A DNA stretch of 64,000 nucleotides from Cyrtodaria siliqua (Eukaryota; Mollusca; Bivalvia; Adapedonta; Hiatellidae): assembly GCA_037043455.1 (NCBI GenBank), contig JAWPHD010010318.1, forward strand, positions 30,948-94,947, in the 5' to 3' direction. Positions 46,494 through 59,570 of the stretch are shown piece after piece. Below the pieces are notes generated by a model. It was not told the DNA's origin, ran no database searches, and was given only the letters and a program-made list of their open reading frames with translations. The first letter of the stretch is position 1; each line of letters begins with the position of its first letter. The position numbers and the translations under genes were made by a program.

Positions 46494-48862
46494 AGGGGCC
46501 ATATCAACAGCTAGCATAAGAACTGACCTCTGGGGAAATATCAACAGCCAGCGTTTGAACATCCTTAGGGATGTTATCGACATCTAGCGATAGTACTATG
46601 CTAAGGGGCAATATCAACAGCTGGCGTTAGTACTGTCCTCTGGAGCCATATCAACTGCTAGTTTTAGTACTGTCCTAAGGGGCAATATCAACAGCTAGCG
46701 ATAGTACAGTCCTCAGGGGCCATACCAACAGCCAGCGATAACACTGTCATCAGGGGCCATATCAACAGCCAACGTTAGTACTGTCCTTAGGGGCAATATC
46801 AACAGCTGGCGTAAGTAGTGTCCTCAGGGCCAATATCAACAGCTGTCGTTAGTACTGTCCTAATGGGCAATATCAACAGCTGGCGTAAGTAGTGTCCTCA
46901 GGGCCAATATCATAAGCTAGCATTAGTACTGTCCTCATGGGCAATATCAACAGCTGACGTAAGAACTGACCTCATGGGAATATCAACAGCCAGCGTTTAA
47001 ACATCCATAGGGATATTATCTAAATCTAGCGATAGTACTATCCTAAGGGGCAATATCAACAACTAGCGTTAGTACTGTCCTCTGTGGCCATATCAACAGC
47101 TAGTTTTAGTAGCGTCCATAGGGGCAGTATCAACAGCTATCGGTCAATATCAACAGCTGGCGTTTGTACCGTCCTTAGGGGCAATATCAGCAGTTGGCGT
47201 TAGTACTGTCCTCAGAGGCCATATACACAGCTGGGTTTAGTATTGCCCTCTGGGGCAATATCAACAGCTTATTTTAGTACCGTTTCTAGGGGCAGTATCA
47301 ACAGCTAGCGATAGTACTGTCCTAAGGGCCAATATCAACAGCTGGCGTTAGTAGTGTCCTCAGGTGCTATATCAACAGCTAGGTTTATTACTGTCCCAAG
47401 GGGCAATATCAACAGATTGGGTTAGTTCTATCTTAAGGGACAATATCAACAGCTGACGTTAGTACTGTCCTCTGTGGCCATATCAACAGCTAGTTTTAGT
47501 ACCGTCCATAGGGGCAGTATCAACAGCTAGCGATAGTACTGTCCTATCGGTCAATATCAATAGCTGGCGTCTGTACCGTCCTTAGGGGCAATATCAGCAG
47601 TTGGCGTTAGTACTATCTTCAATGGCAATATCAACTGCCTGCGTTGGTATTGTCCTCAGTGGCAATATCAACAGCCAGCATTAGTACTGTCCTCTGTGTC
47701 CATATCAACTACAGTTTTAGTACTGTCTTAAGGGGCAATATCAGCAGCTAGCGATAGTACTGTCCTACCGGTCAATATCAACAGCTGGCGTTAGTACTGT
47801 CATTAGGGGCAATATCAACAGCTAGCGATAGTACTGTCCTAAGGGCCAATATCAACAGCTGGTGTTAGTACTGTCCTCAGGGGCTATATCAACAGCTAGG
47901 TGTATTACTGTCCTCAGGGGCAATATCAACAGCTAGGGTTAGTTCTATCTTAAGGGGCAATATCAACAGCTGACGTTAGTACTGTCCTCTGGGGCCATAT
48001 AAACAGCTAGTTTTAGTACTGGCCCTAGGGCAATATCAGCAGCTATCGATAGTAAAGTCCTCAGGGACCATATCAACAGCTAGCGTTATTACTGTTCTTA
48101 GGGGCAATATCAACAGCTAGAATTAGTACTATCCTCAGGGGCCATATCAACAGCTAGGTAATTACTGTTCTAACGGCCATATCAACATCTAGCGTTAATA
48201 TTGTTCTAAGGTGCATTATCAACAGCTAAGGTTATACAGGGCAATATCAGCTGGCGTTAGTACTGTCCTCTGGGGCCATATCAACAGCTAGTTTTAGTAC
48301 CGTCCCAAGGGGCAATATCAACAGCTAGCGATAGTACTGTCCTAAGGGCCAATATCAACAGCTGGTGTTAGTACTGTCCTCAGGGTCAGGGGCTATATCA
48401 ACAGCTGGGTTTATTACTGTCCTCAGGGGCAATATCAACAGCTAGGGTTAGTTCTATTTTAAGGGGCAATATCAACAGCTGACGTTAGTACTGTCCGCTG
48501 GGGCCATATGAACAGCTAGTTTTAGTACTGGCCCTAGAGCAATATCAGCAGCTATCGATAGTAAAGTCCTCAGGGGCCATATCAACAGCTAGCGTTATTA
48601 CTGTTCTTAGAGACAACATCATAGCTGCGTTTAGTACTGTCCTCAGGGGCAATATCAATGGCCTAATAATATCATAAGGGGCAATATCAACACCTAGAAT
48701 TAGTACTATCCTCAGGGGCCATATCAACAGTTAGCGTTATTACTGTTCTAAGGGGCAATATCAGCAGCTAGGTTTAGGACTATCCTAAGGGGTAATATCA
48801 ACAGCTGGCGTTAGTACTGTCTTTAGGGGCAATATCAACAGCTAGCGTTAGTATCATCTTAT
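46494..48862 (-). repeat. Satellite 1, reversed array of about 2.4 kb
   Basis: Complement of the 37-bp unit: 'atatcaacagctagcgttag' plus 'tactgtcctcaggggca', about 64 copies. It starts with the same series of variant monomers as the array at 62,925 ('aagaactgacctc', then 'ccagcgttt.aacatcc'). At its right end it stops within a monomer ('agtatcatctt') and is joined to flank-module sequence at about 48,863. Confidence 0.95.
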
Positions 48863-50480
48863 GTATGAGGATGGAGAGGGACATTACCTGCCCATCATTT
48901 TCAGATTAGGGGGAGAGGTGCTGACCCAGTCAGTTCCTAATTTTTGATACTGCATACATGCGTCGACCATGACATTGCGTTGTGTGATGGTATTATCACA
49001 TAATGCGTACACGTCACATATTGCGTATTGAATTTGACGCATTATATGAATAATCATATTCACCGTCGTTTCCAAGGAAAGCTCTACGTGTATTTTGCGT
49101 CACTGATTAATACATAATTTCATCAAGATCTATAATGAGCAAAAGGGACTGTTCAATGACTTAAAATCTCCATCGAAGGAGGGCGCACGTGTCACAGAAC
49201 CTTGCCCTAATATGTAACGGTCAATTAAAGCTCTCATTTAGAAAAAAACATAAAGGTAGGGTAAACGAAAAGACGACTATGCATACACATACACACTGGT
49301 GAGAAACAGTTTAATATTAAATATCACAAGTTATGAATATATTGTCCCTTTCGCGTATCAAGGAAGTGACCTAATCAATTTAATTAACCGTTCATGAGTT
49401 TACTGACGTTAGCTGTTGATATTGTCTTTAAGTATAGTACTGAGACAATGGAAGCTAGTAAGTAATATTTTCGCAGAGTTTAGTATTAACCGTATCCGGG
49501 TTTTTTTTCACTGAGGACAGTATTGACACATGATTTAAAAGAAAACAATTATTATATTAAAGCAGATCATTAAAAACAAACTGTCGCTTATTTGCCCTAC
49601 TTTCTTCTGGCTTTATAAACTACCAGCAGGTTTATGTTTGTACAAGCATTTTATTTCTTACTTAAATATTGTGACTTGCGGAATACTCTTGTTATATTCT
49701 TAGTGATATTATCCAAGCATGTTCACATGTACAGGTCATCAACACATAAATTAAGCAAACTATTCGGAAAGGGTGGGTGAATGCGGGTGGGGTCGGGTCG
49801 GGTGTATGGGGTGGAATACTCTGCCCATCACTCTCGGATTTCATGTGCGGCATACACACTGGTGAGAAACCGTTTAAGATTAAATATCACAGGTTATGAA
49901 TATATCGTCACTTTCGAGTATCAAGGAAGTGACCGAAGTAATTTAGTTTGTCATTAAGAACTTTACTGATGCTATCTGTTGATATTGTCCTAGAGCACAG
50001 TACTGAGCGATGGAAGTTAGCAGGTGATATTATTTCAGAGTTTAGTACGGACTGTATTACTCTAGTTATTATAGATTTTAAGGTCAAACAAATTTCAACA
50101 GAAATTATTATTTTTTTAACCGAAAGGTCATATGTTACACATTCACAGAAAAAAATTCCGGAAAAATCGCATCGGTGCATTTTGAGATATTTGATCTTAA
50201 ATTCATCAATTTTGATACAAAAATGCAATGACCCCATGAGCACACCGTAGATGATTTTCTTCAAGTGACACGCTAGTCGCTATGACGTAACGACTATGAC
50301 GTAGCGACAAGTATGACGTAAGCAAAATATTCGGGTGTGTTATGGGAGGGTGAGGGAATATACTCTGCCCACTATTCTCAGATTAGGCAATAGAGGCAGC
50401 ATACTCGTACACACTGGTGAGAAACCGTTTAAAGATTAAATATCACAGGTTTTGAATATATCACTTTCGCTCATCAAGGA
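48863..50480 (+). repeat. Flank module, forward copy 3, mosaic
   Basis: Assembled from pieces of copy 2 in new order: 48,868-48,955 matches 43,325-43,412; 48,955-49,065 matches 41,945-42,055; from 49,066 it matches 43,447 onward. Linker codons: HTGEKQF (49,292-49,312), HTGEKPFK (49,855-49,878) and HTGEKPFK (50,410-50,433). Isolated satellite-1-like monomers follow each. The last linker leads within 90 bp into satellite 2 by way of intermediate monomers. Confidence 0.75.
50050..50325. other. Unique insertion in flank module with three TGACGTA sites
   Basis: This part has no partner in the reversed flank at 59.6-61.3 kb. It includes 'aaaatcgcatcggtgcattt' and, at its right end, three 'tatgacgta' words at 50,282, 50,296 and 50,312, each containing a CRE/ATF-like half site. 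A 118-codon minus-strand frame crosses it but shows no domain and is not called. Confidence 0.45.
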
Positions 50481-53400
50481 AGTGACCAAAGCCGAAAATG
50501 TTGCCCTCAGGACTATACCCACACTAGCTGTTCACATTGACCCTGAGGTCAGTACTCACGGTAAATGGCTGTAGATATTGCACCTGAGGAAAGTAGTACT
50601 ATTATCTGTCAATATTGCCCCTGAGGACAGTATAAACGACATCTGTCAATTCCTTAGTGCGGTCTTTAGTGACAAAACAAACATTATCTGTCAATTAAGT
50701 CCCAAGCAACAATTTCGGCGCCATCTGTCAATAAGGTCCATATAAACAATACTGACGTCATCTGTCAATAAGGTCCCTTTCAACAATACTGACGCCGTCT
50801 GTCAATTAGGTCCCTATAGACAATATGAACTCCATCTGTCAATAAGGTCTCTATGGACAATACCCACACCATCTGGCACTAAGGTACCTATACGCAATTC
50901 ACACTTCATTTATCAACAAGGTCCCTATGGACAATTATGACGTCATCTACCAATACGGTCCGTTTCAACAATACTTACGCCATGTGTCAATAAAGACAAC
51001 ACGGACTACGTCTGTCAACAGTAACCTCCTTTCAGATCATATTGACGCCGTCTGTCAATACATTCCTTATTGACAAAACAAACACCATCTGTCAATAAGG
51101 TCCATTAAGACAATACTGACTCTATCGGCCAATAAGGTCCCAATCAACACTACTGACACCATCTCTCAATAAGGTCCCTATAGACAATAATGACACAATC
51201 TTTCAATAAGGTCCCAAAATAAAAAAAACTGATGCCACATGTCACTATTGTCCCTATTTGCTATAGATCTGTCAATAAGGTGCCTATGCACAATACAGAC
51301 TCGATCCGTATAGACCACACTAACTCCATGTATCGATAACGTCGTTATTGACCAAACAAGCACACTCTCTCAATAAGTTCCTGATAGAAATACTGAGGCT
51401 ATCTGTCAATAAGGTCCCAATCAACAATGATGGCAAAATCTGTCAATAAGGTCCATATATACAACACTGAAGCGATCTGTCAATAAGGTATCTATCAACA
51501 ATATTGACGCCATCTGCCGATAAGATACCCTATCAACAGTAATGACGCCACCTGTAAATATGGTCCGTATAGACCATACTGACGTCATCTGGCGATAACG
51601 TCCCTATTGAAAATACTGACACCATCTGTCAAAAAAGTCCCTATAGACAGTGTGTACGTTATCTGTCAATACGGTCCTAATAGTCAATATAGGCACAATC
51701 CATCAATTGGTACCCTATATACAATAAGAACTCCATATGTCAATAAGGTTTCTTTGGACACTACCAACATCATCTGTCACTAAGGTACCTGTATCCAATA
51801 CAAACTTCATTTGTCAACAATGTACCTATGTACAATAATGACGCCATCCATCAATAAGTTTCCTTTCAACAATATTTACGCCATGCGTCAATATGTTCTC
51901 TATAGACAGCACAGACTATGTCTGTCAATAACGAACCTACAGACCATACTGGCGCAATCTGTCAATCTGTCAATAAGGTTGATGTTGACAAAACATACGG
52001 CATCTGTCATTAATGCCCCTATCGACAATACAGACGCCATCTGTCACTAATGCCCCTATAGACAATACTGACGCCATCTGACAATAAGGTCGCAATAGAC
52101 AATATAGACGCCATCTGTCAAGAAGGTTCCTATAGACAATACATACGGCATCTGTCATTAATGCCCCTATCGACGAAACAGACGCCATCTGTCACTAATG
52201 CCCCTATAGACAACACTGACGCCATCTGACAATAAGGTCGCAATAGACAATATAGACGCCATCTGTCAAGAAGGTCCCTATAGACAATACATACGGCATC
52301 TGTCATTAATGCTCCTATCGACAATACAGACGCCATCTGACACTAATGCCCCTATAGACAATACTGACGCCATCTGCCAATAAGGTCGCAATAGACAACA
52401 CAGACGACATCTGCCAAAAATGTCCCTTTAGACAATACAGGCGTCATCTGCCATTAAGACCCCTATAGACAATACAGACAGCATCTGTCAATAAGGTCCC
52501 TATTGACAACATAGACGGCATCTGTCAATAATACACATATGGACAATACAGACGGCATCTTTCAATAAGATCTTTATAGACAATACAGATGACATCTGTC
52601 AATAAGCTTCCTATAGACAATACAGACGACATCTGTCAATAAGGTCCCTATAGACAATACAGTCGGCGTCTGTCAATAAGGTCCCTATAAACAGTACAGA
52701 CGGCATCCGTCAATAATTCACCTTCAGACAATACTGACGCATTCTGTCAATAAGGTCCCTATAGAAAATACTTACGCCATCTATCAATAAGGTTCCTATA
52801 GACAATACACACGGCATCTGTCAATAAGGTCCCTAAAGACAGTACAGACGGCTTCTGTCAATAAGGTCCCTACAGACAAAACAGTTGATTTCTATCAATA
52901 AGGTCCCTATAAACAGTACAGACGGCATCTGTCGACAATGCACCTACAGACAATACTGACGCATTCTGTCAAAAAGGTCCCTATAGACATATAGAGGCCA
53001 TCTGTCGATAAGGTCCGTATAGCCAAAAAAAACAGCATCTGTCAATAATGCCCCTACAGACAATACAGACGGCATCTGTCAATTAGGTCCTTTTAAACAA
53101 TACAGACGGCATCTGTCAATAAGGTCCCTATAGAAAATAGGCGGCATCTGTCAATAAGGGCCCTATGGACAACACATACGACATCTGCCAATAAGGTTCC
53201 TATGGACAATACAGACAGCATCTGTCAATAATGCCCCTACAGACAAAACAGACGGTATCTGTCAATAAGTTCCTTATAAACAATACAGACGGCATCTGTC
53301 AATAAGGTCCCTATAGACAATATAGGCGGCATCTGTCAATCAGGGCCCTATGGACAACACATACGATATCTGTTATTAAGGTCCCTATTGACAATACAGA

Positions 53401-55515
53401 CGGCATCTGTCAATAAGGTCCCTATAGACAAAACTTACGCCATCTGTCAATAAGGTCCCGATAAACAGTACAGACGGCATCTGTCAATAATGCCGCTACA
53501 CATAATACATACGGCATCTTTCAATAAGCTCCATATGGACAAAACAGACGGCATCTGTCAATAAGATCCTACAGACAATACTTACGCCATCTGTCAATAA
53601 GGTCCCTATAAACAGTACAGACGGCATCTGTCAATAATGCCGCTACAGATAATACACACGGCATCTTTCAATAAACTCCCTATAGACAATCCAGACGGCA
53701 TCTGTCAATAAGGTTCATATAGACAATATAGGCGGCATCTGTCAATAAGGCCCCTATGGACAACACATACGACATTTGTCAATAGGGTCACTATGGACAA
53801 TACAGACGGCATCTGTCAATATGGTCCCTATAGACAGTACATACGGCATCTGTCAATAATGCCGCTACACATAATACATACGGCATCTTTCAATAAGCTC
53901 CCTATAGACAATACAGACGGCATACGTCAATAAGGTCCCTATAGACAATATAGGCGGCATCTGTCAATAAGGCCCCTATGGACAATACAGACGACATCTG
54001 TCAATAAGATCCCTATGGACAATACAGACGGCATCTGTCACTAATGCATCTATAGATTATACTTACGCCATCTGTCAATAAAGTCCCTATATACAGTACA
54101 GACGGAATCTGTCAATAAGGTCCCTATAGACAGTACAGACGGTATCTGTCAATAAGGTCCCTATAGACAAAACATACGGCATCTGTCATTAATGCCCCTA
54201 TCGGCAATATAGGCGGCATCTGTCAATAAGGCCCCTATGGACAACACAGGCGACATCTGTCAATAAGGTCCCTATAGACAATACATATGGCATCTGTCAA
54301 TAACGTCCCTATAGACAATACAGACGGCATATGTTAATAAGTTCCCTAACAATACAGACGGCATCTGTCAATATGGTCCCTATAGACAGTACATACGGCA
54401 TCTGTCAATAATGCCGCTACACATAATACATACGGCATCTTTCAATAAGCTCCCTATAGACAATACAGACGGCATCCGTCAATAAGGTCCCTATAGACAA
54501 TATAGGCGGCATCTGTCAATAAGGCCCCTATGGACAACACAGACGACATCTGTCAATAAAATCCCTATGGACAATACAGACGGCATCTGTCATTAATGCA
54601 TCTATAGATTATACTTACGCCATCTGTCAATAAAGTCCCTATATACGGTACAGACGGAATCTGTCAATAAGGTCCCTATAGACAGTACAGACGGTATCTG
54701 TCAATAAGGTCCCTATAGACAAAACATACGGCATCTGTCATTAATGCCCCTATCGGCAATATAGGCGGCATCTGTCAATAAGGCCCCTATGGACAACACA
54801 GGCGACATCTGTCAATAAGGTCCCTATAGACAATACATATGGCATCTGTCAATAACGTCCCTATAGACAATACAGACGGCATATGTTAATAAGTTCCCTA
54901 TAACAATACAGACGGCATCTGTCAATAAGGTCCCTATAGACAGTATAGGCGGCATATGTCAATAAGGTCCCTACAGACAATACAGGCTTCATCTGTCAAT
55001 AAGGTCCCTATAAACAGTACATACAGCATCTGTCAACATTTTTTCTATTGACAAACATCCGTCATTTGTCAATAAGGTCCCTATAAACAATACACACGGC
55101 ATCTGTCAATAAGGTCCCTACAGACAATACAGACGCATTCTGTCAAGAAGGTCCCTATAGACCATACAGGCGACATCTGACATTAAGGTGCCTACAGACA
55201 ATACATACGGCATCTTTAATAAGCTACCTATAGACAATACAGACTGCCTCTGTCAATAAGGTCCCTATAGACAATATAGGCGGCATCTGTCAATAAGGCC
55301 TCTATGGACAACACAGACGACATCTGTCAAAAATGTCCCTATGGACAATACAAACGGCTTCTGTCAATAACGACCCTATAGACAATACAGACGGCATCTA
55401 TTAATAAGGTCCATATAAACAGTACAGACGGCATCTGTCAATAATGCCGCTACAGATAATACATACGACATCTTTCAATAAGCTCCCTATAGACAATACA
55501 GACGGCATCTGCCAA
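50481..55515 (+). repeat. Satellite 2, 37-bp unit, forward arm of about 5.0 kb
   Basis: Unit 'tatagacaatacagacggca' plus 'tctgtcaataaggtccc' (37 bp), about 135 copies. The first few monomers (50,481-50,700) are intermediate with satellite 1. From 50,700 to about 52,000 monomers are diverged; later they are homogeneous. Higher-order repeats are visible: a 148-bp (four-unit) repeat three times at 51,994, 52,142 and 52,290, and a roughly 550-bp repeat ('ttaatgcatctatagattat' type) at about 54,045 and 54,595. No coding. Confidence 0.96.
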
Positions 55516-58500
55516 TAAGTTTATACTGTTTATAGGGACCTTATTGACAGATGGCGGAAGTATTGTCTATAGGACCTTATTGGCAGATGCCGTCTGTATT
55601 GTCTATAGGGACGTTATTGACAGGTGCCGTCTATATTGTTTATAAGGACCTTATTGACAGATGCCGTCTATATTGTCTGTAGGGGCATTATTGACAGATA
55701 TCGACTGTATTGTCTGTAGGGACCTTATTGACAGAAGCCTTATATATTGTCTGTAGGGACATTATTGACAGATGCCGTGTGTATTGTCCATAGGAACCTT
55801 ATTGATAAATGACGTAAGTTTTGTCTATAGGGACCTTATTGACTGAATACGTCAGTATTGTCTAAAGGTGCAATACTGACAGATGCCGTCTGTACTGTTT
55901 ATATGGACCTTATTGACAAACGTCGACTGTATTGTCTGTAGGGACCTTATTGATAGATGTCGTCTGTATTGTCTATAGGAACCTTATTGACAGATGCCGT
56001 CTGTATTTTCTATAAAGACCTTATTGAAAGATGCCGTCTGTATTGTCCATAAGGGCATTATTGACAGATGCCGTCTCTGTTGTCCATAGGGACATTATCG
56101 ACAGATGCTGGCTGTATTGTCTATAGGGGTCTTATTGACAGATGACGCCTGTATTGTCTAAAGAGACCTTATTGACAGATGCCATCTGTATTGTATATTG
56201 CGACCTTATTGGCAGATGGCGTCAGTATTGTCTATAGGGGTAATATTGACAAGTGCCGTCTGTACTGTTTATAATGACCTTATTGTATTGACAGATGCCG
56301 TCTGTATTGTCTATAGGGACCTTATTGGCACATGCCGTCTGTATTGTCTGTAGGGACCTTATTGTCAGATGCCGTCTGTATTGTCTATAGGGACCTTATT
56401 GACAGATGCCGTCTGTATTGTCTGTAGAGGCATTAGTGACAGATGGCGTCTGTATTTTCGATAGGGGCATTAATGACAGATGCAGTATGTACCGTTTATA
56501 GGGACCTTATTGACAGATGCCGTCTGTACTGTCTATAGGGACCTTATTGACAGATGGCGTCTGTATTATGTATAGGGACCTTATTGACAGATGCCGCCTG
56601 TATTGTCTATAGGGACCTAATTGACAGATGCCGTCTGTACTGTCTATAGGGACCTTATTGACAAAAGTCGTCTGTATTATGTATAGGGACTTTATTGACA
56701 GATACCGTCTGTATTGTCTATAGGGACATTATTGACAGATGCCGTCTGTATTATGTATAGGGACCTTATTGACAGATGGCGTAAGTATTGTCTATAGAGA
56801 CCTTATTGACAGATGCCGTCTGTATTGTATATTGCGACCTTATTGGCAGATGGCGTCAGTATTGTCTATAGGGGTAATATTGACAAGTGCCGTCTGTACT
56901 GTTTATAATGACCTCATTGACAGATGCCGTCTGTATTGTCTATAGGGACCTTATTGGCACATGCCGTCTGTATTGTCTGTAGGGACCTTAATGTCAGATG
57001 CCGTCTGTATTGTCTATAGGGACCTTATTGACAGATGCCGTATATATTGTCTGTAGGGGCATTAGTGACAGATGGCGTCTGTATTTTCGATAGGGGCATT
57101 AATGACAGATGCCGTATGTACCGTTTATAGGGACCATATTGACAGATGCCGTCTGTACTGTCTATAGGGACCTTATTGACAGATGGCGTCTGTATTATGA
57201 ATAGGGACCTAATTGACAGATGCCGCCTGTATTGTCTATAGGTACCTTATTGACAAAAGTCGTCTGTATTATGTATAGGGACTTTATTGACAGATGCCGT
57301 CTGTATTGTCTATAGGGACCTTATTGACAGATGCCGTCTGTATTATGTATAGGGACCTTATTGACAGATGCCGTCTGTATTGTCTATAGGAACCTTATTG
57401 ACAGATGGCGTAAGTATTGTCTATAGGGACCTTATTGACAGATGCCGTCTGTATTATGTATAGGGACCTTATTGACAGATGCCGTCTGTATTGTCTATAG
57501 GGACCTTATTGACAGATGGCGTAAGTATTTCTATAGGGACCTTATTAGAATGCGTCAGTATAGTCTATAGGTGCATTATTGACAGATGCCGTCTGTATTG
57601 TTTATAGGGACCTAATGACAGATGCCGACTGTATTGTCTGTAAGGACCTTATTGACAGATGCCGTATGTACAATCTGTAGGAACCTTATTGATAGATGGC
57701 GTAAGTATTGTCTATAGGGACCTTATTGACAGAATGCGTCAGTATTGTCTAAAGATGCATTATTGACAGGTGCCGTCTGTACTGTTTATAGGGACCTAAT
57801 GACAGATGCCGACTGTATTGTCTGTAAGGACCTTATTGACAGATGCCGTATGCACTGTCTATAGGAACCTTATTGATAGATGGCGTAAGTATTGTCAACA
57901 TGGACCTTATTGACAGATGCCGACTGTATTGTCTGTAAGGACCTTATTGACAGATGCCGTATGCACTGTCTATAGGAACCTTATTGACAGATGGCGTCAG
58001 TATGGTCCGTTATTGACAGACATAGTCTGTGTTGTCTATAGAGAGCATATTGACGCATGGCGTAAATATTGTTGAAAGGGATCCTATTGATAGATGGCGT
58101 CATTATTGTACTCAGGTAGATTGTTGACAAATGAAGTTTGTATTGGATACAGGTACCTTAGTGACAGATGATGTTGGTATTGTCCAAAGAAACCTTATTG
58201 ACAGATGGAGTTCATATTGTATATAGGGTACCAATTGATGCATTGTGCCTATATTGACTATAAGGACCGTATTGACAGATTACGTACACAGTGTCTATAG
58301 GGACCTTTTTGACAGATTGTTTCAGTATTTTCAATAGTGACATTATCGCCAGATGACGTCAGTATGGTCTATACGGACCATATTTACAGGTGGCGTCATT
58401 ACTATTGATAGGGTATCTTATCGACAGATGGCGTCAATATTGTTGATATATCCCGTCAGTATTGTATATATGAACCTTATTCACAGATTTTGCCATCATT

Positions 58501-59570
58501 GTTGATTGGGACCTTATTGACAGATAGTCTCAGTATTTCCTATCAGAAACTTATTAAGACAGTGTGCTTGTTTGGTCAATAACGACGTTATTGATACATG
58601 GAGTTTGTGTGGTCTATATGGGTCGAGTCTGTATTGTGCATAGGGACCTTATTGACAGATGGCGTCAGATTTTGCCATCATTGTTGATTGGGACCTTATT
58701 GACAGATAGCCTCAGTATTTCTATCAGGAACTTATTGAGAGAGTGTGCTTGTTTGGTCAATAACGACGTTATCGATACATGGAGTTAGTGTGGTCTATAC
58801 GGATCGAGTCTGTATTGTGCATAGGCACCTTATTGACAGATCTATAGCAAATAGGGACAATCAGTTTTTTTATCTTGGGACCTTATTGAAAGATTGTGTC
58901 ATTATTGTCTATAGAGACCTTATTGAGAGATAGTGTCAGTATTGTTGATTGGGACCTTATTGGCAGATAGAGTCAGTATTGTCTTAATGGACCTTATTGA
59001 CAGATGGTGTTTGTTTTGTCAATACGGACTTTATTGACAGACGGCGTCAATATGATCTGAATGGACGTAGTCTGTGTTGTCTTTATGGACCTTATTGACA
59101 CATGGTGTAAGTATTGTTGAAACGGACCGTATTGGTAGATGGCGTCATGATTGTCCATAGGGACCTTGTTGATAAATGAAGTGTGTATTGAGTACAGGTA
59201 CCTTAGTGACAGATGGTGTGGGTATTGTCCATAGAGACCTTATTGACAGATGGCGTTCATATTGTCTATAGGGACCTAATTTACACACGGCGTCAGTATT
59301 GTTGAAAGGGATCTTATTGACAGATGACGTCAGTATTGTGTATATGGACCTTATTGACAGATGGCGCCGGAATTGTTGCTTGGGACTTAATTGACAGACA
59401 ATGTTTGTTTTGTCACTAAGGACCTCACTAAGGACCTTATTGACATATGTTGTTTATACTGTCCTCAGGGGCAATATCGACAGATAATCTTACTACTTTC
59501 CTCAGGTGCAATATCTACAGCCAGTTACCGTTAGTACTGTCCTCAGGGGCAATGTGAACAGCTAGTGTCG
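55516..59570 (-). repeat. Satellite 2, reversed arm of about 4.0 kb
   Basis: Orientation flips between 'gccaataagt' and 'ttatactgtttatagggacc' at about 55,515-55,525. From there the complement unit 'ttattgacagatgccgtctg' plus 'tattgtctatagggacc' runs to about 59,450 and grades into satellite-1-like monomers ('gtcctcaggggcaatatc') up to 59,570. Distal variants mirror the forward arm: the diverged series at 58,560-59,450 is the reverse complement of 50,640-51,400. An internal higher-order repeat of about 620 bp is seen at 56,430 and 57,052. Confidence 0.96.

Noticed and set aside
51178..58933. Sixty-residue frames matching each other at 51,178-51,363 (-) and 58,745-58,933 (+)
   Set aside because: Mirror images of the same satellite-2 monomers in the two arms; a 37-bp unit shifts frame every copy, so these are short by-products.
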